Assembly (NCBI GenBank): GCA_945860265.1
Contig: CAMAQF010000006.1
Location: forward strand, 17,837-81,836
Origin: Emticicia agri
GTDB taxonomy: Bacteria > Bacteroidota > Bacteroidia > Cytophagales > Spirosomataceae
Direction: 5' to 3'
DNA: 64,000 nucleotides
Below are positions 1-10,312 of the stretch, piece after piece (the first letter of the stretch is position 1; each line of letters begins with the position of its first letter). The position numbers and the translations under genes are program-made. Under the pieces are notes generated by a model, which was not told the origin of the DNA, ran no database searches, and was given only the letters and a program-made list of their open reading frames with translations.

Positions 1-1084
1 CTACAAATCGAAGAAGAATAACAGGATTGAGGTAATTGATATCAAAACCTACTTGACGTTTTCCAAAAACAATACTTTCAAAGAGACCAATATTTAGATT
101 TCGACTAACATTAATGCTTAAATGATGCAATGAAAAGTATTTTGGTGGAAGTTGCTCGGTACCATCAACCGCCACCTGAATTTGTTTGTTTATCAGCTGG
201 GCAAATAAGTTCATGTATTGAAAACGCCCGATATTTGTCAGCACTTTTAGATGCAAATTTGGAGCAGAAAAATCAGACAAAATCATTGAACGAATACCCG
301 AACCAATGAAATTTTTGTCATGTCCAAACTGTATTTGTACACTTTTCAGGGCTTGAAATGTAATGTAACCTCTTGCCGAAAAGAAATCAGCTAAATACCT
401 GCTCGAATCAGCATCTGGGATTTTTGTAAAACCCTCATAGGGATTGGCTTTATACTGACGCCCATACTCTCTCACGTATTCAGGATAAAGCACCTGATTT
501 TCAGTAAACATCGAGTAGAAACCCATTTTTTTATTTAGTGTGCCACGTATTTCAATTCCACGCGTATTAATATAAGGCGTTTCTTTCGTTTGATTATCGT
601 TGGCAAATGAAAACTGGAATATCGGACTTACATGAATATCTAAGTCTTTGTTTTGAATACTATAAAAATCAGGTTTTTTTATGAAAAGGTGCTTCCATAT
701 TGCTTTTTTAGAATCACTTTGAGGAAGTTTGGCATCATCGAGCCACTCCCAGCTGTCGTTTTGTAGATATGCTAAATTGAAACGGTCGGTTTTTGTAAGT
801 TTGACTTTTTCTTCGGTTTCTAAATCGATAGATAGTTTTACCAAATCCTTTCTTCTTACTGGTTTTATGTTGGAATGAAGATTTAATAAACTGCCACTTT
901 TTATTTCGTATCTTTCGATTAAGTTTGAATAATCTTCGTTGAGTGGTGCAAAATTACTTTGAGCAAAACCGCTCAGTTGCCCTAAAAATAGAAGCAAAAC
1001 CAATAGACTGAATTCACAGAATCGGAGTGGGATATTTAGATAGCCGGCCGAAATATTAATGTATTTTATCAAACACAATCTCAT
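1..1084 (-). CDS. Capsule-assembly Wzi-like outer-membrane protein (partial, 3' end outside window)
   Basis: Open on the minus strand from an ATG at 1084 to the window edge; absent from the ORF track because it has no stop here. The first ~40 residues include a hydrophobic stretch ending GFAQS, a typical Bacteroidota signal peptide. The following ~320 residues have alternating beta-barrel character and phrases such as GIEIRGTLNKKMGFYSMFTE and SARGYITFQALKSVQIQFGHDKNFIGSG, ending NPVILLRFV at the edge. This pattern is familiar from Bacteroidota proteins annotated as capsule assembly Wzi family or RemB-like outer-membrane proteins. Role in surface polysaccharide handling is inferred from the family. 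Divergent from ispH. Confidence 0.7.
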   Translation of the reverse strand, partial: MRLCLIKYINISAGYLNIPLRFCEFSLLVLLLFLGQLSGFAQSNFAPLNEDYSNLIERYEIKSGSLLNLHSNIKPVRRKDLVKLSIDLETEEKVKLTKTDRFNLAYLQNDSWEWLDDAKLPQSDSKKAIWKHLFIKKPDFYSIQNKDLDIHVSPIFQFSFANDNQTKETPYINTRGIEIRGTLNKKMGFYSMFTENQVLYPEYVREYGRQYKANPYEGFTKIPDADSSRYLADFFSARGYITFQALKSVQIQFGHDKNFIGSGIRSMILSDFSAPNLHLKVLTNIGRFQYMNLFAQLINKQIQVAVDGTEQLPPKYFSLHHLSINVSRNLNIGLFESIVFGKRQVGFDINYLNPVILLRFV

Positions 1085-1244
1085 TAAAATATGTTTTTTT
1101 TAATAGAAGCAGACTTTTTCTGTTTCTTCAAAGTGTAAAGTTATACTAAAATACAGATAATTTCGCATTATATGTAAATCATCAGTTAGATTTGTACATT
1201 AAATAGCGATTGGCTTTGACCAATGGCTTCAAGCTTCAATATAT

Positions 1245-2465
1245 ATGAAATCATTTACCATTCCAGAAATTTACAAAAGTAATATCATCGGTAAAATCAA
1301 AGAGGCTCGCCGAACAAAAGATAAACTAAAGAAAGATTTTACACCAACTGTGCTTGATTTTGGTTCGGTTAAAATTCTAATTGCTCGACATTTTGGCTTT
1401 TGTTATGGCGTAGAAAATGCCGTCGAGATTGCCTATAAAACTATTGCGGAAAATCAGGATAAACGAATCTTTTTCTTAAGCGAAATGATTCACAATCCTG
1501 ATGTAAATGCCGATTTGCTCTCGCAAGGAGTACAGTTTTTGATGGATACAAAGGGTAATCAGCTTATTGATTGGAAAGAACTAAAACCCGATGATGCAGT
1601 GGTTGTACCAGCATTTGGAACGACCATTGAAATTCAGCAGCAACTAGCCTCACTTGGCATCGACCCTTATAAATATGATACAACTTGCCCATTTGTTGAG
1701 AAAGTTTGGAATCGTGCGGGGCAAATCGGTGAGCGTGGATATAGCGTTGTATTACACGGTAAGCCCTCTCATGAAGAGACCCGTGCCACGTTTTCTCACA
1801 GTAAACAAAATGCCCCAACCATAGTCGTAAATGATATAAAAGAAGCCGAGCTTTTGGCAAAATACATTACTCGTGAGCTATCGAAAGAACAATTTTATAT
1901 AGATTTTGCTGGACAGTATACGGAAGGGTTTGACCCTGAACAAGATTTAGAGCGAATCGGAGTGGTGAACCAAACCACAATGTTGGCTTCTGATACACAA
2001 GGCATTGCCGATTATCTGAAAAAGATAATAGTGGAGCATCATAAGGCTCAACCTGCTGAAGTTGAGCGTTATTTTGCCAACAATCGTGATACACTTTGCT
2101 ATGCAACAAACGATAACCAAGAAGCAACTTACGCTTTGCTACAAAATGAGGCCGATTTGGCAGTAGTTGTAGGAGGGTACAACAGCTCAAATACCTCGCA
2201 TTTGGTTGAGCTCTGCGAAGAAAAGCTAACAACGTTTTTTATCCAATCGCATGAGAGTATTTTAGATAAAAATCTGATAAAAAGTTATGATTTGCATAAA
2301 AAACAAGAAATAATTAACTATTTCTTGGCAGAGAAAGAAAAACCTAATATAATGCTCACTTGTGGAGCATCTTGTCCTGATGCAGTTATGGAAGCAGTTT
2401 TGTTGAAAATTTTATCATTTTTTAACACAACAAAAGAAATAGATGAACTCATTTTGGCGTTGTAA
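1245..2465 (+). CDS. ispH: 4-hydroxy-3-methylbut-2-enyl diphosphate reductase (IspH/LytB)
   Basis: Last step of the MEP isoprenoid pathway: reduces HMBPP to IPP and DMAPP using a [4Fe-4S] cluster, in the cytoplasm. The three cluster cysteines are visible in HFGFCYGVENA (Cys53), DTTCPFVEKVW and TCGASCPDAVMEAV, and the substrate-binding HGKPSHEETRAT motif is present. At 406 aa it is longer than the ~310-aa enterobacterial enzyme, with an N-terminal extension of about 40 residues and an enlarged middle, as in the long IspH form of Cytophagia and cyanobacteria. ATG start; upstream region is A-rich without Shine-Dalgarno. Single gene, divergent from the Wzi-like gene. Confidence 0.95.
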   Translation: MKSFTIPEIYKSNIIGKIKEARRTKDKLKKDFTPTVLDFGSVKILIARHFGFCYGVENAVEIAYKTIAENQDKRIFFLSEMIHNPDVNADLLSQGVQFLMDTKGNQLIDWKELKPDDAVVVPAFGTTIEIQQQLASLGIDPYKYDTTCPFVEKVWNRAGQIGERGYSVVLHGKPSHEETRATFSHSKQNAPTIVVNDIKEAELLAKYITRELSKEQFYIDFAGQYTEGFDPEQDLERIGVVNQTTMLASDTQGIADYLKKIIVEHHKAQPAEVERYFANNRDTLCYATNDNQEATYALLQNEADLAVVVGGYNSSNTSHLVELCEEKLTTFFIQSHESILDKNLIKSYDLHKKQEIINYFLAEKEKPNIMLTCGASCPDAVMEAVLLKILSFFNTTKEIDELILAL

Positions 2466-2611
2466 AAATATAGCCAATAAAGATTATACGTAAGAAAATG
2501 ATATATTAATAAATATCTTAAATAATCTTAGGATTATACAAAAATTTATTTATATATTTACATAATATTTTTCACATAAGCCATCAGTTCATTATAAAAA
2601 ATAGATGTTCT

Positions 2612-2821
2612 ATGAAGATGATTGAATATGTAAAACTGATTTTAGTAAAAGTCAGTTTTGAGAAAGAATTGTTTGAAAAAGAATTAAAAAAAGGCCTTAA
2701 ACTATTATCATTCAAGGAAATTCGAGAACTAAAGAAATGGTGCTACGAGCGTTTCGGAAATATTTACCGAGGAATTCTTAATCGTACATTTCGTAAAACT
2801 CAAGTTACAGTTAGTACTTAA
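2612..2821 (+). CDS. Small conserved hypothetical protein (69 aa)
   Basis: Short, highly charged, leucine-rich and probably helical protein (SFEKELFEKELKKGLKLL followed by KKWCYERFGNIYRGILNR). I associate this layout, with a FEKEL helix and a KKWCY.RFG..YR...NR tail, with small uncharacterised proteins of Cytophagia, but no function is known to me. No signal peptide or membrane segment. ATG at 2612, with an alternative ATG at 2618. It lies downstream of ispH but 146 bp away, and is followed at once by a hairpin that could be its terminator. Confidence 0.6.
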   Translation: MKMIEYVKLILVKVSFEKELFEKELKKGLKLLSFKEIRELKKWCYERFGNIYRGILNRTFRKTQVTVST

Positions 2822-2831
2822 ATAATGAAGG

Positions 2832-2851
2832 CCTTCGACCTAAATCGAAGG
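2832..2851 (+). terminator. Hairpin after the 69-aa gene
   Basis: Perfect 7-bp inverted repeat CCTTCGA / TCGAAGG with a 6-base loop, 10 bp after the stop codon of the 69-aa gene and followed by a T-rich run (GAGTTTGTTTATTTAG). Probably a weak intrinsic terminator. The 300 bp that follow up to 3151 are AT-rich and hold no gene I can see. Confidence 0.5.
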
Positions 2852-3151
2852 GAGTTTGTTTATTTAGCGATTGCCTAAAAAAAATAAAGCAGAGTGAAAA
2901 TCTCCCTGCTAATTCTTTAAATTACTAACCTAAACAAAACTATATGAAATTTTCAAAAATAATATACTAAATACTGGAACAAGAAACATTAGATTCGTTA
3001 TTAAAGACGGTTTGAAGCCGATATAAAATACTAATTATCAAACGTTTATATCATTTCAATTTGTCTGTGAATTACGCCTAAACCTAATAGTTTTTAAAAA
3101 CTATTAAAATCAATCATTTTTACCTTTATATCTTATAAATCGTACTAAAAA

Positions 3152-3340
3152 TTAAGCTGCAATTAAGAAATTCTCCTTGGATATATTATCCGAAATTTTA
3201 TCAAAATCATCACTTTCAAAGGCATCATCGTAAGAATCTTCCTCGGTGTCTTCATATAATCGCTCCTCGTTGAGTCCGTTCGTGGTTCTAATGGTGTATT
3301 TCCAATTAGTTTGGTTTAATATGAATTTACTCTTAAACAT
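3152..3340 (-). CDS. Small acidic hypothetical protein (62 aa), doubtful
   Basis: ATG-started ORF whose second half is strongly acidic (YEDTEEDSYDDAFESDDFDKISD), a composition that does not arise easily by chance in a shadow frame. The first half (KSKFILNQTNWKYTIRTTNGLNEERLY) is ordinary. Upstream is an A/T-rich leader usual for this genome. No motif recognised. It stands alone between two gene-poor stretches, so it may be a real small protein or a chance ORF. Confidence 0.35.
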   Translation of the reverse strand: MFKSKFILNQTNWKYTIRTTNGLNEERLYEDTEEDSYDDAFESDDFDKISDNISKENFLIAA

Positions 3341-3533
3341 TAATTTTTATTTATTTTGTTTTTTTTTATTATACAAATGTCGTATTGTATTATGAACTAA
3401 AAATTGTGTCATTGTTAATAAATCGTAAATAAAGGTTTGACTTTTGGGCTTAGTAAACTTTACCTTTTCTTAATATTCTGATAAAATTTTCCTAACATCT
3501 GCAACCTAAATTTGTTAATTAATAAATATTTAG

Positions 3534-3914
3534 ATGCAATCATCTCTTCCATCTCATCAAAATCATTTTCAAAATTTGCTAGCTTTAGCAGTTTTTATGA
3601 TGATTATCTGCTACTATGCCTTCAACGGTATTCCAAAAAGTGAGAATCTTTTGATACAAGATTTGCCTGAAGAAAACAAAACTGTAGTTTTGGAATCCAA
3701 AATTAGTAGGCTGCGTGCTGCCGTACTAATGGATGCTGATGTTGTTGAAATAAACGGAAGTTTATACGCTACGGAAAATGCTTTGGAAGATATGATTGGT
3801 GCAAAAAAAACTAAAGTAGCTATTTTGAAGATTCACGAAAAACTAATAGCGGGAGATAGAAAAACCGCATTAAAGTTGATTAATCAATTGCCAACTTTAC
3901 TGTTTTTGAAGTAG
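3534..3914 (+). CDS. Hypothetical single-pass membrane protein (126 aa)
   Basis: One hydrophobic segment near the N-terminus (residues ~15-30, LLALAVFMMIICYYAF) is followed by a soluble, mostly helical ~95-residue domain. The remainder (AAVLMDADVVEINGSLYATENALEDMIG) matches no family I know. Reading frame, ATG start and stop are clean and the composition is protein-like. It stands alone; the 275 bp downstream to 4190 show no gene. Confidence 0.5.
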   Translation: MQSSLPSHQNHFQNLLALAVFMMIICYYAFNGIPKSENLLIQDLPEENKTVVLESKISRLRAAVLMDADVVEINGSLYATENALEDMIGAKKTKVAILKIHEKLIAGDRKTALKLINQLPTLLFLK

Positions 3915-4193
3915 AAAAATCTCCTCAATTTTGCCTCATAGTTTGTTCAATAGCATTGAAAATTAAATTATTTATAGACTAAAAGATTTTGGCTCTTCAA
4001 ACAAATTCGACTTTAGAAAAAGCTGCTTTAAAAGTGTTATTTAGCCGTGTAATCGTCGATTATTTTTCATTCAAAAGTTTCAAATCTATACAATATTTCA
4101 TTTTACGGTGTAAGCTAGGAAAAATGTGTTAGTTTGTCAAGATTACGATTTTCTTTATGACATGATGTTTTAGGTAGCCCTTTTTATTCGCCT

Positions 4194-4949
4194 CTAACTA
4201 TCCAACCATGCTTTAAAATCGTTTACACGCTCTCGACTTACTACGTTGTCATCGCCTTGTAATAACTTTATCGTTGTCGAAAGTCTGCTGTTAAAATAGG
4301 TATTTACTTTTTCAATGGCTTTAATATGAAGAATTATTTTTCGGTTGATTCGAAAAAAGTCATTGGGCGAAACTGCTTCTTCAAGTTGGTCGAGCGTATA
4401 ATCAATTGCGTAGCGGCTACCTTTATTTGTTACCAAAAACGACAAACTTTCTTGGGTTTCGAAATGGTGAATTTCGTTGGTTTGAATAATGTTGATACTT
4501 TGGCCGAGTTTTACTAGAAACCGAGTTTTATATTGCTTATTAAGTTGTTTATATGCAGTTGTGATATTTTCGATTATTCGTTGATCGGTAAGTTGTTGTT
4601 GTTTTTTGAATTTTTCCAGTGCAAACTTTAAATCATTTTGTGAAATTGGTTTTAATAGTTAATCAATGCCATTTTGCTTAAAGGCTTGAATGGCGTAATT
4701 GTCATAAGCAGTAGTAAAAATAATAGGAATATCTATTTTGGTTTTAGGAAAAATATCGAAGCTGTTGCCATCTGCGAGGCGGATATCTAGAAAAAGTAAA
4801 TCAGCTTGTAGTCCTTCATTGAATGCTTTAGAAGTTGCTTTTACCGAATCAAAGTAATTAATTACCTTAATGTCTTTGTCTATACGATGCAGTAACAAAC
4901 TCAAGTGCTCGGCGGATAATTTTTCGTCTTCTACAATTACTGCGTTCAT
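4194..4949 (-). pseudogene. LytTR-family response regulator with one in-frame stop
   Basis: The ORF track splits this gene in two (4659-4949 and 4194-4445), but both pieces share one frame and the DNA between reads through without other stops. The receiver domain is intact (IVEDE acidic pocket, LFLDIRL phospho-Asp, TTAYDNYAIQAF). At the hallmark D-Y-L-L-K-P site the tyrosine codon is TAA (4659-4661), giving GID*LLKPIS. The rest encodes the linker and a complete LytTR DNA-binding domain (ISLRF-like SLSFLVTNKGSRYAIDYTLDQLE, then FFRINRKIILH). A single Tyr-to-TAA change explains everything, so the lesion is recent or is read through. ATG start overlaps the kinase stop (ATGA). Confidence 0.85.
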
Positions 4950-5953
4950 TTTTTTTTGATTAATGGCAAAATTACTGTAAATTTTTTTTCGGTATGGATT
5001 ATTTCTATTTGATCATCAATAAAAAACTGATATCGAAGTTTCATGTTTTTTAAACCAGTCCGAGAACTTTCCGATTTGTCACTTCTTGGTTGTGTAGGAT
5101 TGCTAACAATTAAACGATTATTTTCTGTGAAAATCGATACTTTCAAGGGATTGGCATTTGAGGTTTCGTTGTGCTGAATCGTATTTTCTGCCAACATTTG
5201 TAGGCACATGGGGGGCAAATAGCTATTTTCACTTTCATCAATTCGAATATCAAAGGTAATATTTTCTCCGAAACGTATTTTTAACAAATAAATATAATGG
5301 GCTAAAAAGTCCAATTCTTCTTGCAAGCTTACCAATTCAGCATTCTTGTTATCTAATACATAGCGATATACTTTTGATAATTCATTGATAAAATCGACAG
5401 CTTTGTCTTGATTTTGATAAACCAACGAGCTCAAAACACTTAGATTATTAAATAAAAAGTGCGGATTAAGTTGATTTTTGAGGTTTTGTAATTGAGCATT
5501 GGCACTTTCGGCTTTGTACTTTTCAACCTCTATTAAACTCTGTTTCCATGCTTTAAAAAACTGATAGCCAATATCAATTGCTAAGACTGCAATGGTAACA
5601 AAAGTGGCAGGAATAAGCACTTGACGCATTTTTGGATTCATTAAATCATATTTTCCTGATTTCAAAAAATGAATGACAAACATCAAGAGATATAACAAAA
5701 ATAGGCTGTAAATCAATAATGATAATAACTGAGCAATGACTCGTTTTTTAGGCAAAGTTGCCCAAGAATATTTTTGACCTAACCAAGTATCAATCCTCAG
5801 ATTTCCTTCTAAAATGATAACTGTGGCAATGATTATTGTTATAAAAACATCATCAAAAAAAGGCTCACTTTTAAAAAATAGAGGTTTAAATAGGCTTGAA
5901 ATGACCAAGCCTATACCGAACATATACAAAAATCTATTCTTTCTATCCACCAT
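4946..5953 (-). CDS. LytS/YesM-type sensor histidine kinase
   Basis: N-terminal half has four hydrophobic membrane segments. A helical linker leads to the His_kinase domain with the phospho-acceptor motif QLNPHFLFNNLSVLSSL, then a HATPase-like domain (MCLQMLAENTIQHNE as N box, RTGLKNMKLRYQ as G box). It would sense an extracytoplasmic signal and phosphorylate the overlapping LytTR regulator. The track starts at a TTG (5983) inside the upstream lipoprotein; the ATG at 5953, 22 bp after that stop, is preferred and gives ~335 aa. Part of the receptor-lipoprotein-kinase-regulator operon; its partner regulator has a nonsense codon. Confidence 0.85.
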   Translation of the reverse strand: MVDRKNRFLYMFGIGLVISSLFKPLFFKSEPFFDDVFITIIIATVIILEGNLRIDTWLGQKYSWATLPKKRVIAQLLSLLIYSLFLLYLLMFVIHFLKSGKYDLMNPKMRQVLIPATFVTIAVLAIDIGYQFFKAWKQSLIEVEKYKAESANAQLQNLKNQLNPHFLFNNLSVLSSLVYQNQDKAVDFINELSKVYRYVLDNKNAELVSLQEELDFLAHYIYLLKIRFGENITFDIRIDESENSYLPPMCLQMLAENTIQHNETSNANPLKVSIFTENNRLIVSNPTQPRSDKSESSRTGLKNMKLRYQFFIDDQIEIIHTEKKFTVILPLIKKK

Positions 5954-5975
5954 TTTTGAAATTTGGGTATTAAAA

Positions 5976-6968
5976 TTATTCAATTTTCTTTCTCAATAAA
6001 ACCAAATTGTCGAGTTTGAGATTTGACGACCAAATAAAATTAGCGTCTTTTGAGGAGTTATCAAAAACATCAGCAAAGTTGGTATAAGATGATTTGTTTT
6101 CGACTCCAACAGTGCTGTTTGAAAAAGTAGTTGCCGCAGGCCAGTTTGAATCGTCATAGGAGGTATTGAACCAATTGGTTGGTGCTGCCCAATGAATACC
6201 ATAACTGTTAGAAGCTCCAACTGATGTGTTACAGCTCGAAGATAAACGATTATTTCCACTTTCAGAAAGGCAAGCTAAATCTGAAATAGGAGAAATATAA
6301 TAAGTTTGAGCTTTCCAAGTGTTATCGGTGATTCCAACGATACTTCCTGAAGCATTTTTGATGAGCATTACAAAACCACCATCGCCAATATAGTTGGTCG
6401 AACTACCTTGTTTTTCTGTTCCCAATCCAAGGTTTTCTTCCCAATCCAAGCATTTAACAGCTACCGTAAAAGGTTTTTTGGCTTTAAAACGGACAATACA
6501 AGAGTTAAAATCTGTGTATGGAACAGGGTCTTTGCCAACGGGAATGCCATTGATGTACATTTCAAAATAATTATCTCCGAAAATATAGGCGGTAAAAACC
6601 TCTCCATCAGCATCCACAGTTACAATATTACTGCTCAAAAGTGCCGCCGTGGCAGCAGTACTATTGGCATAAGTATGCCCCGAAACGTAAGAATTGTATA
6701 AATCAGAAGCAAATGGAAAGGCTGTATTTGTAAAATTGACATCGGCTGGCAATGCCCACGTTTTGTTATCGGTTGAAGTAATTGTTCCCATAGCCGCTAC
6801 TCGAACCCCAGAAGGAAATAAATTGGCAGTTGTTGTAGTTCCTGCCCCTTGGGTTACAGAACCAGTGCCTGTATATGGGTTATTCGTAATTGTTACGGTA
6901 TCCGTACAAGCAATCAATGCCGTTACAAATGATAGCGTAATAAACTTTGATACCTGAGATTTGTGCAT
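5976..6968 (-). CDS. Secreted lipoprotein, hypothetical, beta-rich
   Basis: Signal peptide with lipobox (TALIACTD, Cys as +1 lipidated residue) followed by a Thr/Gly-rich linker and a ~290-aa beta-rich domain containing phrases like YIFGDNYFEMYINGIPVG and WEENLGLG, reminiscent of galactose-binding-like or jelly-roll carbohydrate-recognition folds (inference). The track start at 6986 is a TTG; the ATG at 6968 is preferred. It sits between a TonB-dependent receptor and a LytS kinase, so it may be the surface partner of the receptor or the sensed component. Confidence 0.7.
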   Translation of the reverse strand: MHKSQVSKFITLSFVTALIACTDTVTITNNPYTGTGSVTQGAGTTTTANLFPSGVRVAAMGTITSTDNKTWALPADVNFTNTAFPFASDLYNSYVSGHTYANSTAATAALLSSNIVTVDADGEVFTAYIFGDNYFEMYINGIPVGKDPVPYTDFNSCIVRFKAKKPFTVAVKCLDWEENLGLGTEKQGSSTNYIGDGGFVMLIKNASGSIVGITDNTWKAQTYYISPISDLACLSESGNNRLSSSCNTSVGASNSYGIHWAAPTNWFNTSYDDSNWPAATTFSNSTVGVENKSSYTNFADVFDNSSKDANFIWSSNLKLDNLVLLRKKIE

Positions 6969-6995
6969 ATTTTTTAATTTTTTCAAATGAAATTC

Positions 6996-9344
6996 TTAAA
7001 ACTGTATTTTATATACCACATTCGGAAATAAACCAAGCTGATAACTCGTTTGAATTGATTTACTTCCACCATTATATGATTGAGAAAATATATTTTTATG
7101 ATTCGTCACGTTTTGAATATCCAAAGAGACAGTTTGTGATAATTTTCGTTTAGCACTGTTTATTGTATAGCCAGCCTTTAAATCCATTCTGAAATAATTG
7201 TCGTAAAAGGCGGCATAAGCATTGCTTGTTAGCACTTCACGCCCCACCAAATTGGAAGCTGTTAAGTCAACTGGAGTGTAAGCTCTTCCACCAGCATTGG
7301 TGTATTTGAAATCTAAACTAAATTTGTTTCTATTCCCAATAGCCCATTCTTTTCCGGCCAAAAGATTTAAAACATATTTGCCATTGAATGCGGTATTATG
7401 TTCAACTCCGTCGCTACCTTTGTATTTTTAATCGTATAAAGAAGAGGTAAACAAGGTATAAAATCCTTTACTGAAAAACTTTTCGATGGTGAGTTCTATT
7501 CCATAATTACGTCCAGTGCCAGCATTGGATAAATTGTCTTCCAAATCTGTCCTGAAACTTGCTCCGGTATTCAGCATCGAATAGGTGCTTGAAAAAGTAT
7601 TTACTGGCACATCATAAAGATACTGATAATACGCTTCTGCTTTCAAACGCCAATCTTTAAAAGGTTGTAAATCGTAGCCCAACACAAAATGATGGCTTTT
7701 GGTAAAATCTAAATTTTTGTTAATATAAGAATAAGTGGCATCGGTTTTTTGGCTTTGCAGAAAATAAACATTGATGGGCTGCATTTGGGCATGAAGTCCA
7801 TAACCAAAACTAAAAGTACTATTAGGTGACAAGTTATATTTTGAGCCTAAACGAGGTTCGAGAGCAGTAGATTTATTCAAGAAAAAATGCTGAGAATGTA
7901 GCCCTGCATTCAAGGTCAATTTATCGCTGAAACTATATTTGGCGTGGGCATAAACTTGGGCTAAGTTGGTATAGCTGTCGTAATCCCAGATTTGTTTCCA
8001 GTCGGCGTTGATATTTTGTTTGGTTCGATAAAAAAGATTCAAGCCTATCAGCTCATCTTGCACACCGATTTTAACAAATAATTTTGAAATGATTTTTGCA
8101 TTGTAACTTGTCGAAAAATTATAGCCTGTTTTGGCTACATTGTTTTCTTCTTTTGAATAATATTCGTTGGTAGCACGGTCGCTGCCATAATTTATTTGGT
8201 CGGTACTCGAATAATTCAGCCCAACCGTTGAACTTAAATATGCGTTTTTATTCAGTTGTTTGAAATGATTTACGCCAACGATGCTGATATTACTACTTAA
8301 ATCATTACCGTCTTTTCCCCCGTATAAAGAGCCAGTATTTCCACCAGCAATACTAATGCTACTCGAAGCCAAAATACCAAACATCGAAAATTTTCCCAAT
8401 TTTGTATTCCCGCTGTTCAATTTGAATGATAAATCTGAATAGCTCGGTGTAGCATTTGTGCCAATATCAACCCCAACTGCTTGAGCTACACTTGCCAAAG
8501 CATATCGATAACCAACTAAGTATGATGAACCTTTTGCTTTATTTATTGGGCCTTCGGTGGTTGCTTCTAATCCTGTGATTACCCCTGCTTGAACCGTGGT
8601 TTCTCTTTTTTGTGAATTTCCATTTCTAAAACCCAAATCGAAAACTCCCGAAATCGCATTGCCGTATTCGGAAGGCCAAGCCGAGGTAAAGAAATCTGAA
8701 CTTTTTAAAAGATTCGTATTTAAAGCACTCACGGCACCGCCCGTAGTTCCTACCGATGCAAAATGATTAGGATTGGTCACATTCATGCCATCAATTCGCC
8801 ATAAAACTCCTACGGGCGAATTGCCTCTGATTACGATGTCATTTCTACTATCATCGGGGGCACTCACGCCCGCAAAATTGGCCGCCAAACGAGCAGGGTC
8901 GCTTCTGCCACCTGCATAACGATTTACCTCTTCCATCGAAAAAGTTCTGGCACTGATACTTGCCAATTTGTTAACGGTATTGGCCTTATTGGAGGCTTTT
9001 ACAACAACTTCGTTGAGTAACCTCAAATCTTCTTCCATTGTTAAGTCCAATATTACTTCCTTTCCAGAAGTAACGACTATATTGGGAATGAGTACATCTT
9101 TGTACCCAACAAAAGAGATTTTGATTTCGTAGCGATTTGGAGTTAGGCCAGTAAGTATATAATGCCCGCTCGCATCGGTTTGTGTTCCTTTAATAGTAGC
9201 ATTATTTACGATTTGAACTGAAGCACCAATGATAGGACTTTGAGAAAACTTATCAAGGATATTTCCTCTAATATTTTGTTTGTTGTTTTGGGCAAAAGAT
9301 AAATTTGCAAATAGCAGTGAAAAGATTAAATGTAGGTATTTCAT
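6996..9344 (-). pseudogene. TonB-dependent receptor with one in-frame stop
   Basis: Signal peptide (MKYLHLIFSLLFANLSFAQ), a CarboxypepD_reg-like domain (residues ~25-105, GNILDKFSQSPIIGASVQIV), a plug domain (RSDPARLAANFAGVSAPDD, DIVIRGNSPVGVLWRIDGM) and a 22-strand-type barrel. Translation stops at TAA 7428-7430 after TSSLYD, yet the same frame continues KYKGSDGVEHNTAFNGKY into the 121-aa C-terminal ORF, ending with the aromatic terminal residue F (VVYKIQF). Thus one TCA-to-TAA-type change removes the last ~144 codons, including the final beta-strands. ATG 9344 is preferred over the track start 9395. First gene of the operon. Confidence 0.85.
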
Positions 9345-9557
9345 TCGACAATATATTAGTTCGGTGATAAAACTAATATTTTTATTTAATTTCAAAAAAC
9401 ACCAAACCTTTGAGTTGTAGAAATACTTAGTTGAGTTGTATAAACAATGGGTTATAATTTAAAAAGTGGTGTTATTCGGAAAGCAAAATATAAGCAAAAC
9501 CCGACTTAATGGGCATAATTTTAGTGCTTTTGGTGATAAGATATTTGGTCGAACACT

Positions 9558-9580
9558 TTATAATCCTTAAAGGATTATAA
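9558..9580. promoter_or_regulatory. Perfect 23-bp palindrome upstream of the receptor operon
   Basis: TTATAATCCTT-A-AAGGATTATAA, arms of 11 bp around one base, between the VOC gene and the receptor start (214 bp upstream of ATG 9344). It could be a regulator-binding site for the operon or a terminator for converging transcripts; no T-run favours the first. The rest of the 278-bp spacer shows nothing else. Confidence 0.4.
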
Positions 9581-9673
9581 TATGATTATAATGAACCCTT
9601 TCTGGGTGTTGATAAACAAACTACTGAAGTTAAGTCCAAATTAATGCTTAGTTGTTTTATATTTTTTTATTTA

Positions 9674-10039
9674 TCATTCCCATTCTTGGAATCTGATACC
9701 AAGTTGCCTATCTGCGATTGCAAATTCTTTTGCACCCCAAGGTCTTACTGTAACTTTATTAAGATTTGGGTGAAGTAGATGAGGATGAGATGATGCTATT
9801 GTTTCATATACTTCTTCAATATTATTTGTCACAAGTCTTAATTCCGGATTATGCTCTTTAGCTAATTGGTCATCTTGAAAAAGCATAACGCTTATCCCAT
9901 CTTTTTTTAGTACGCAATAAGGTTGTGAAGTATTCAAGTCTTTATGTTCAATTGAAAATTGTAGGCAATCCACAAATAATTTCAAACCGTCCGAAAGATT
10001 TGTATAAAATACACTGAGAACTAATTTTGTAAAAGTCAT
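9674..10039 (-). CDS. VOC-superfamily (glyoxalase/bleomycin-resistance-like) protein
   Basis: 121 aa, the usual single-domain size made of two beta-alpha-beta-beta-beta modules. Visible features are the N-terminal ...VLSVFYTNLSDGLKLFVDCLQF repeat unit, the central DGISVMLFQDD strand and the C-terminal RPWGAKEFAIADRQLGIRFQEWE, typical of VOC proteins (glyoxalase, dioxygenase or resistance proteins). The C-terminal Glu of RFQEWE can be a metal ligand in the family. Substrate cannot be told. Monocistronic. Confidence 0.75.
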   Translation of the reverse strand: MTFTKLVLSVFYTNLSDGLKLFVDCLQFSIEHKDLNTSQPYCVLKKDGISVMLFQDDQLAKEHNPELRLVTNNIEEVYETIASSHPHLLHPNLNKVTVRPWGAKEFAIADRQLGIRFQEWE

Positions 10040-10312
10040 ATTCTTTTATTTGAGGTGACATTAACAATAATCAGATTTATCTATTTTAGAACAATATCGC
10101 CCTGCAATGACCGCCAAGGAATAGGTATTACTGCAAATGTGGAATTTATTGCATGTCTAGACCGAAAATGTATTTCAATAAAAAATAAAAGTTCAAGCAC
10201 AAAAACAACTGTCCATTGGTAATTCGTCCACCGAAACCGCTGCTGTTCGTGAGTTACAGCCAATAATAACAAGGTATAGACAAACTTGCAGCATCACAGA
10301 TGTTGAGCAGTC

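Noticed and set aside
10081-10272. 63-aa minus-strand ORF
   Set aside because: No recognisable composition or start context, and it runs into a degraded REP-like motif; treated as chance ORF.
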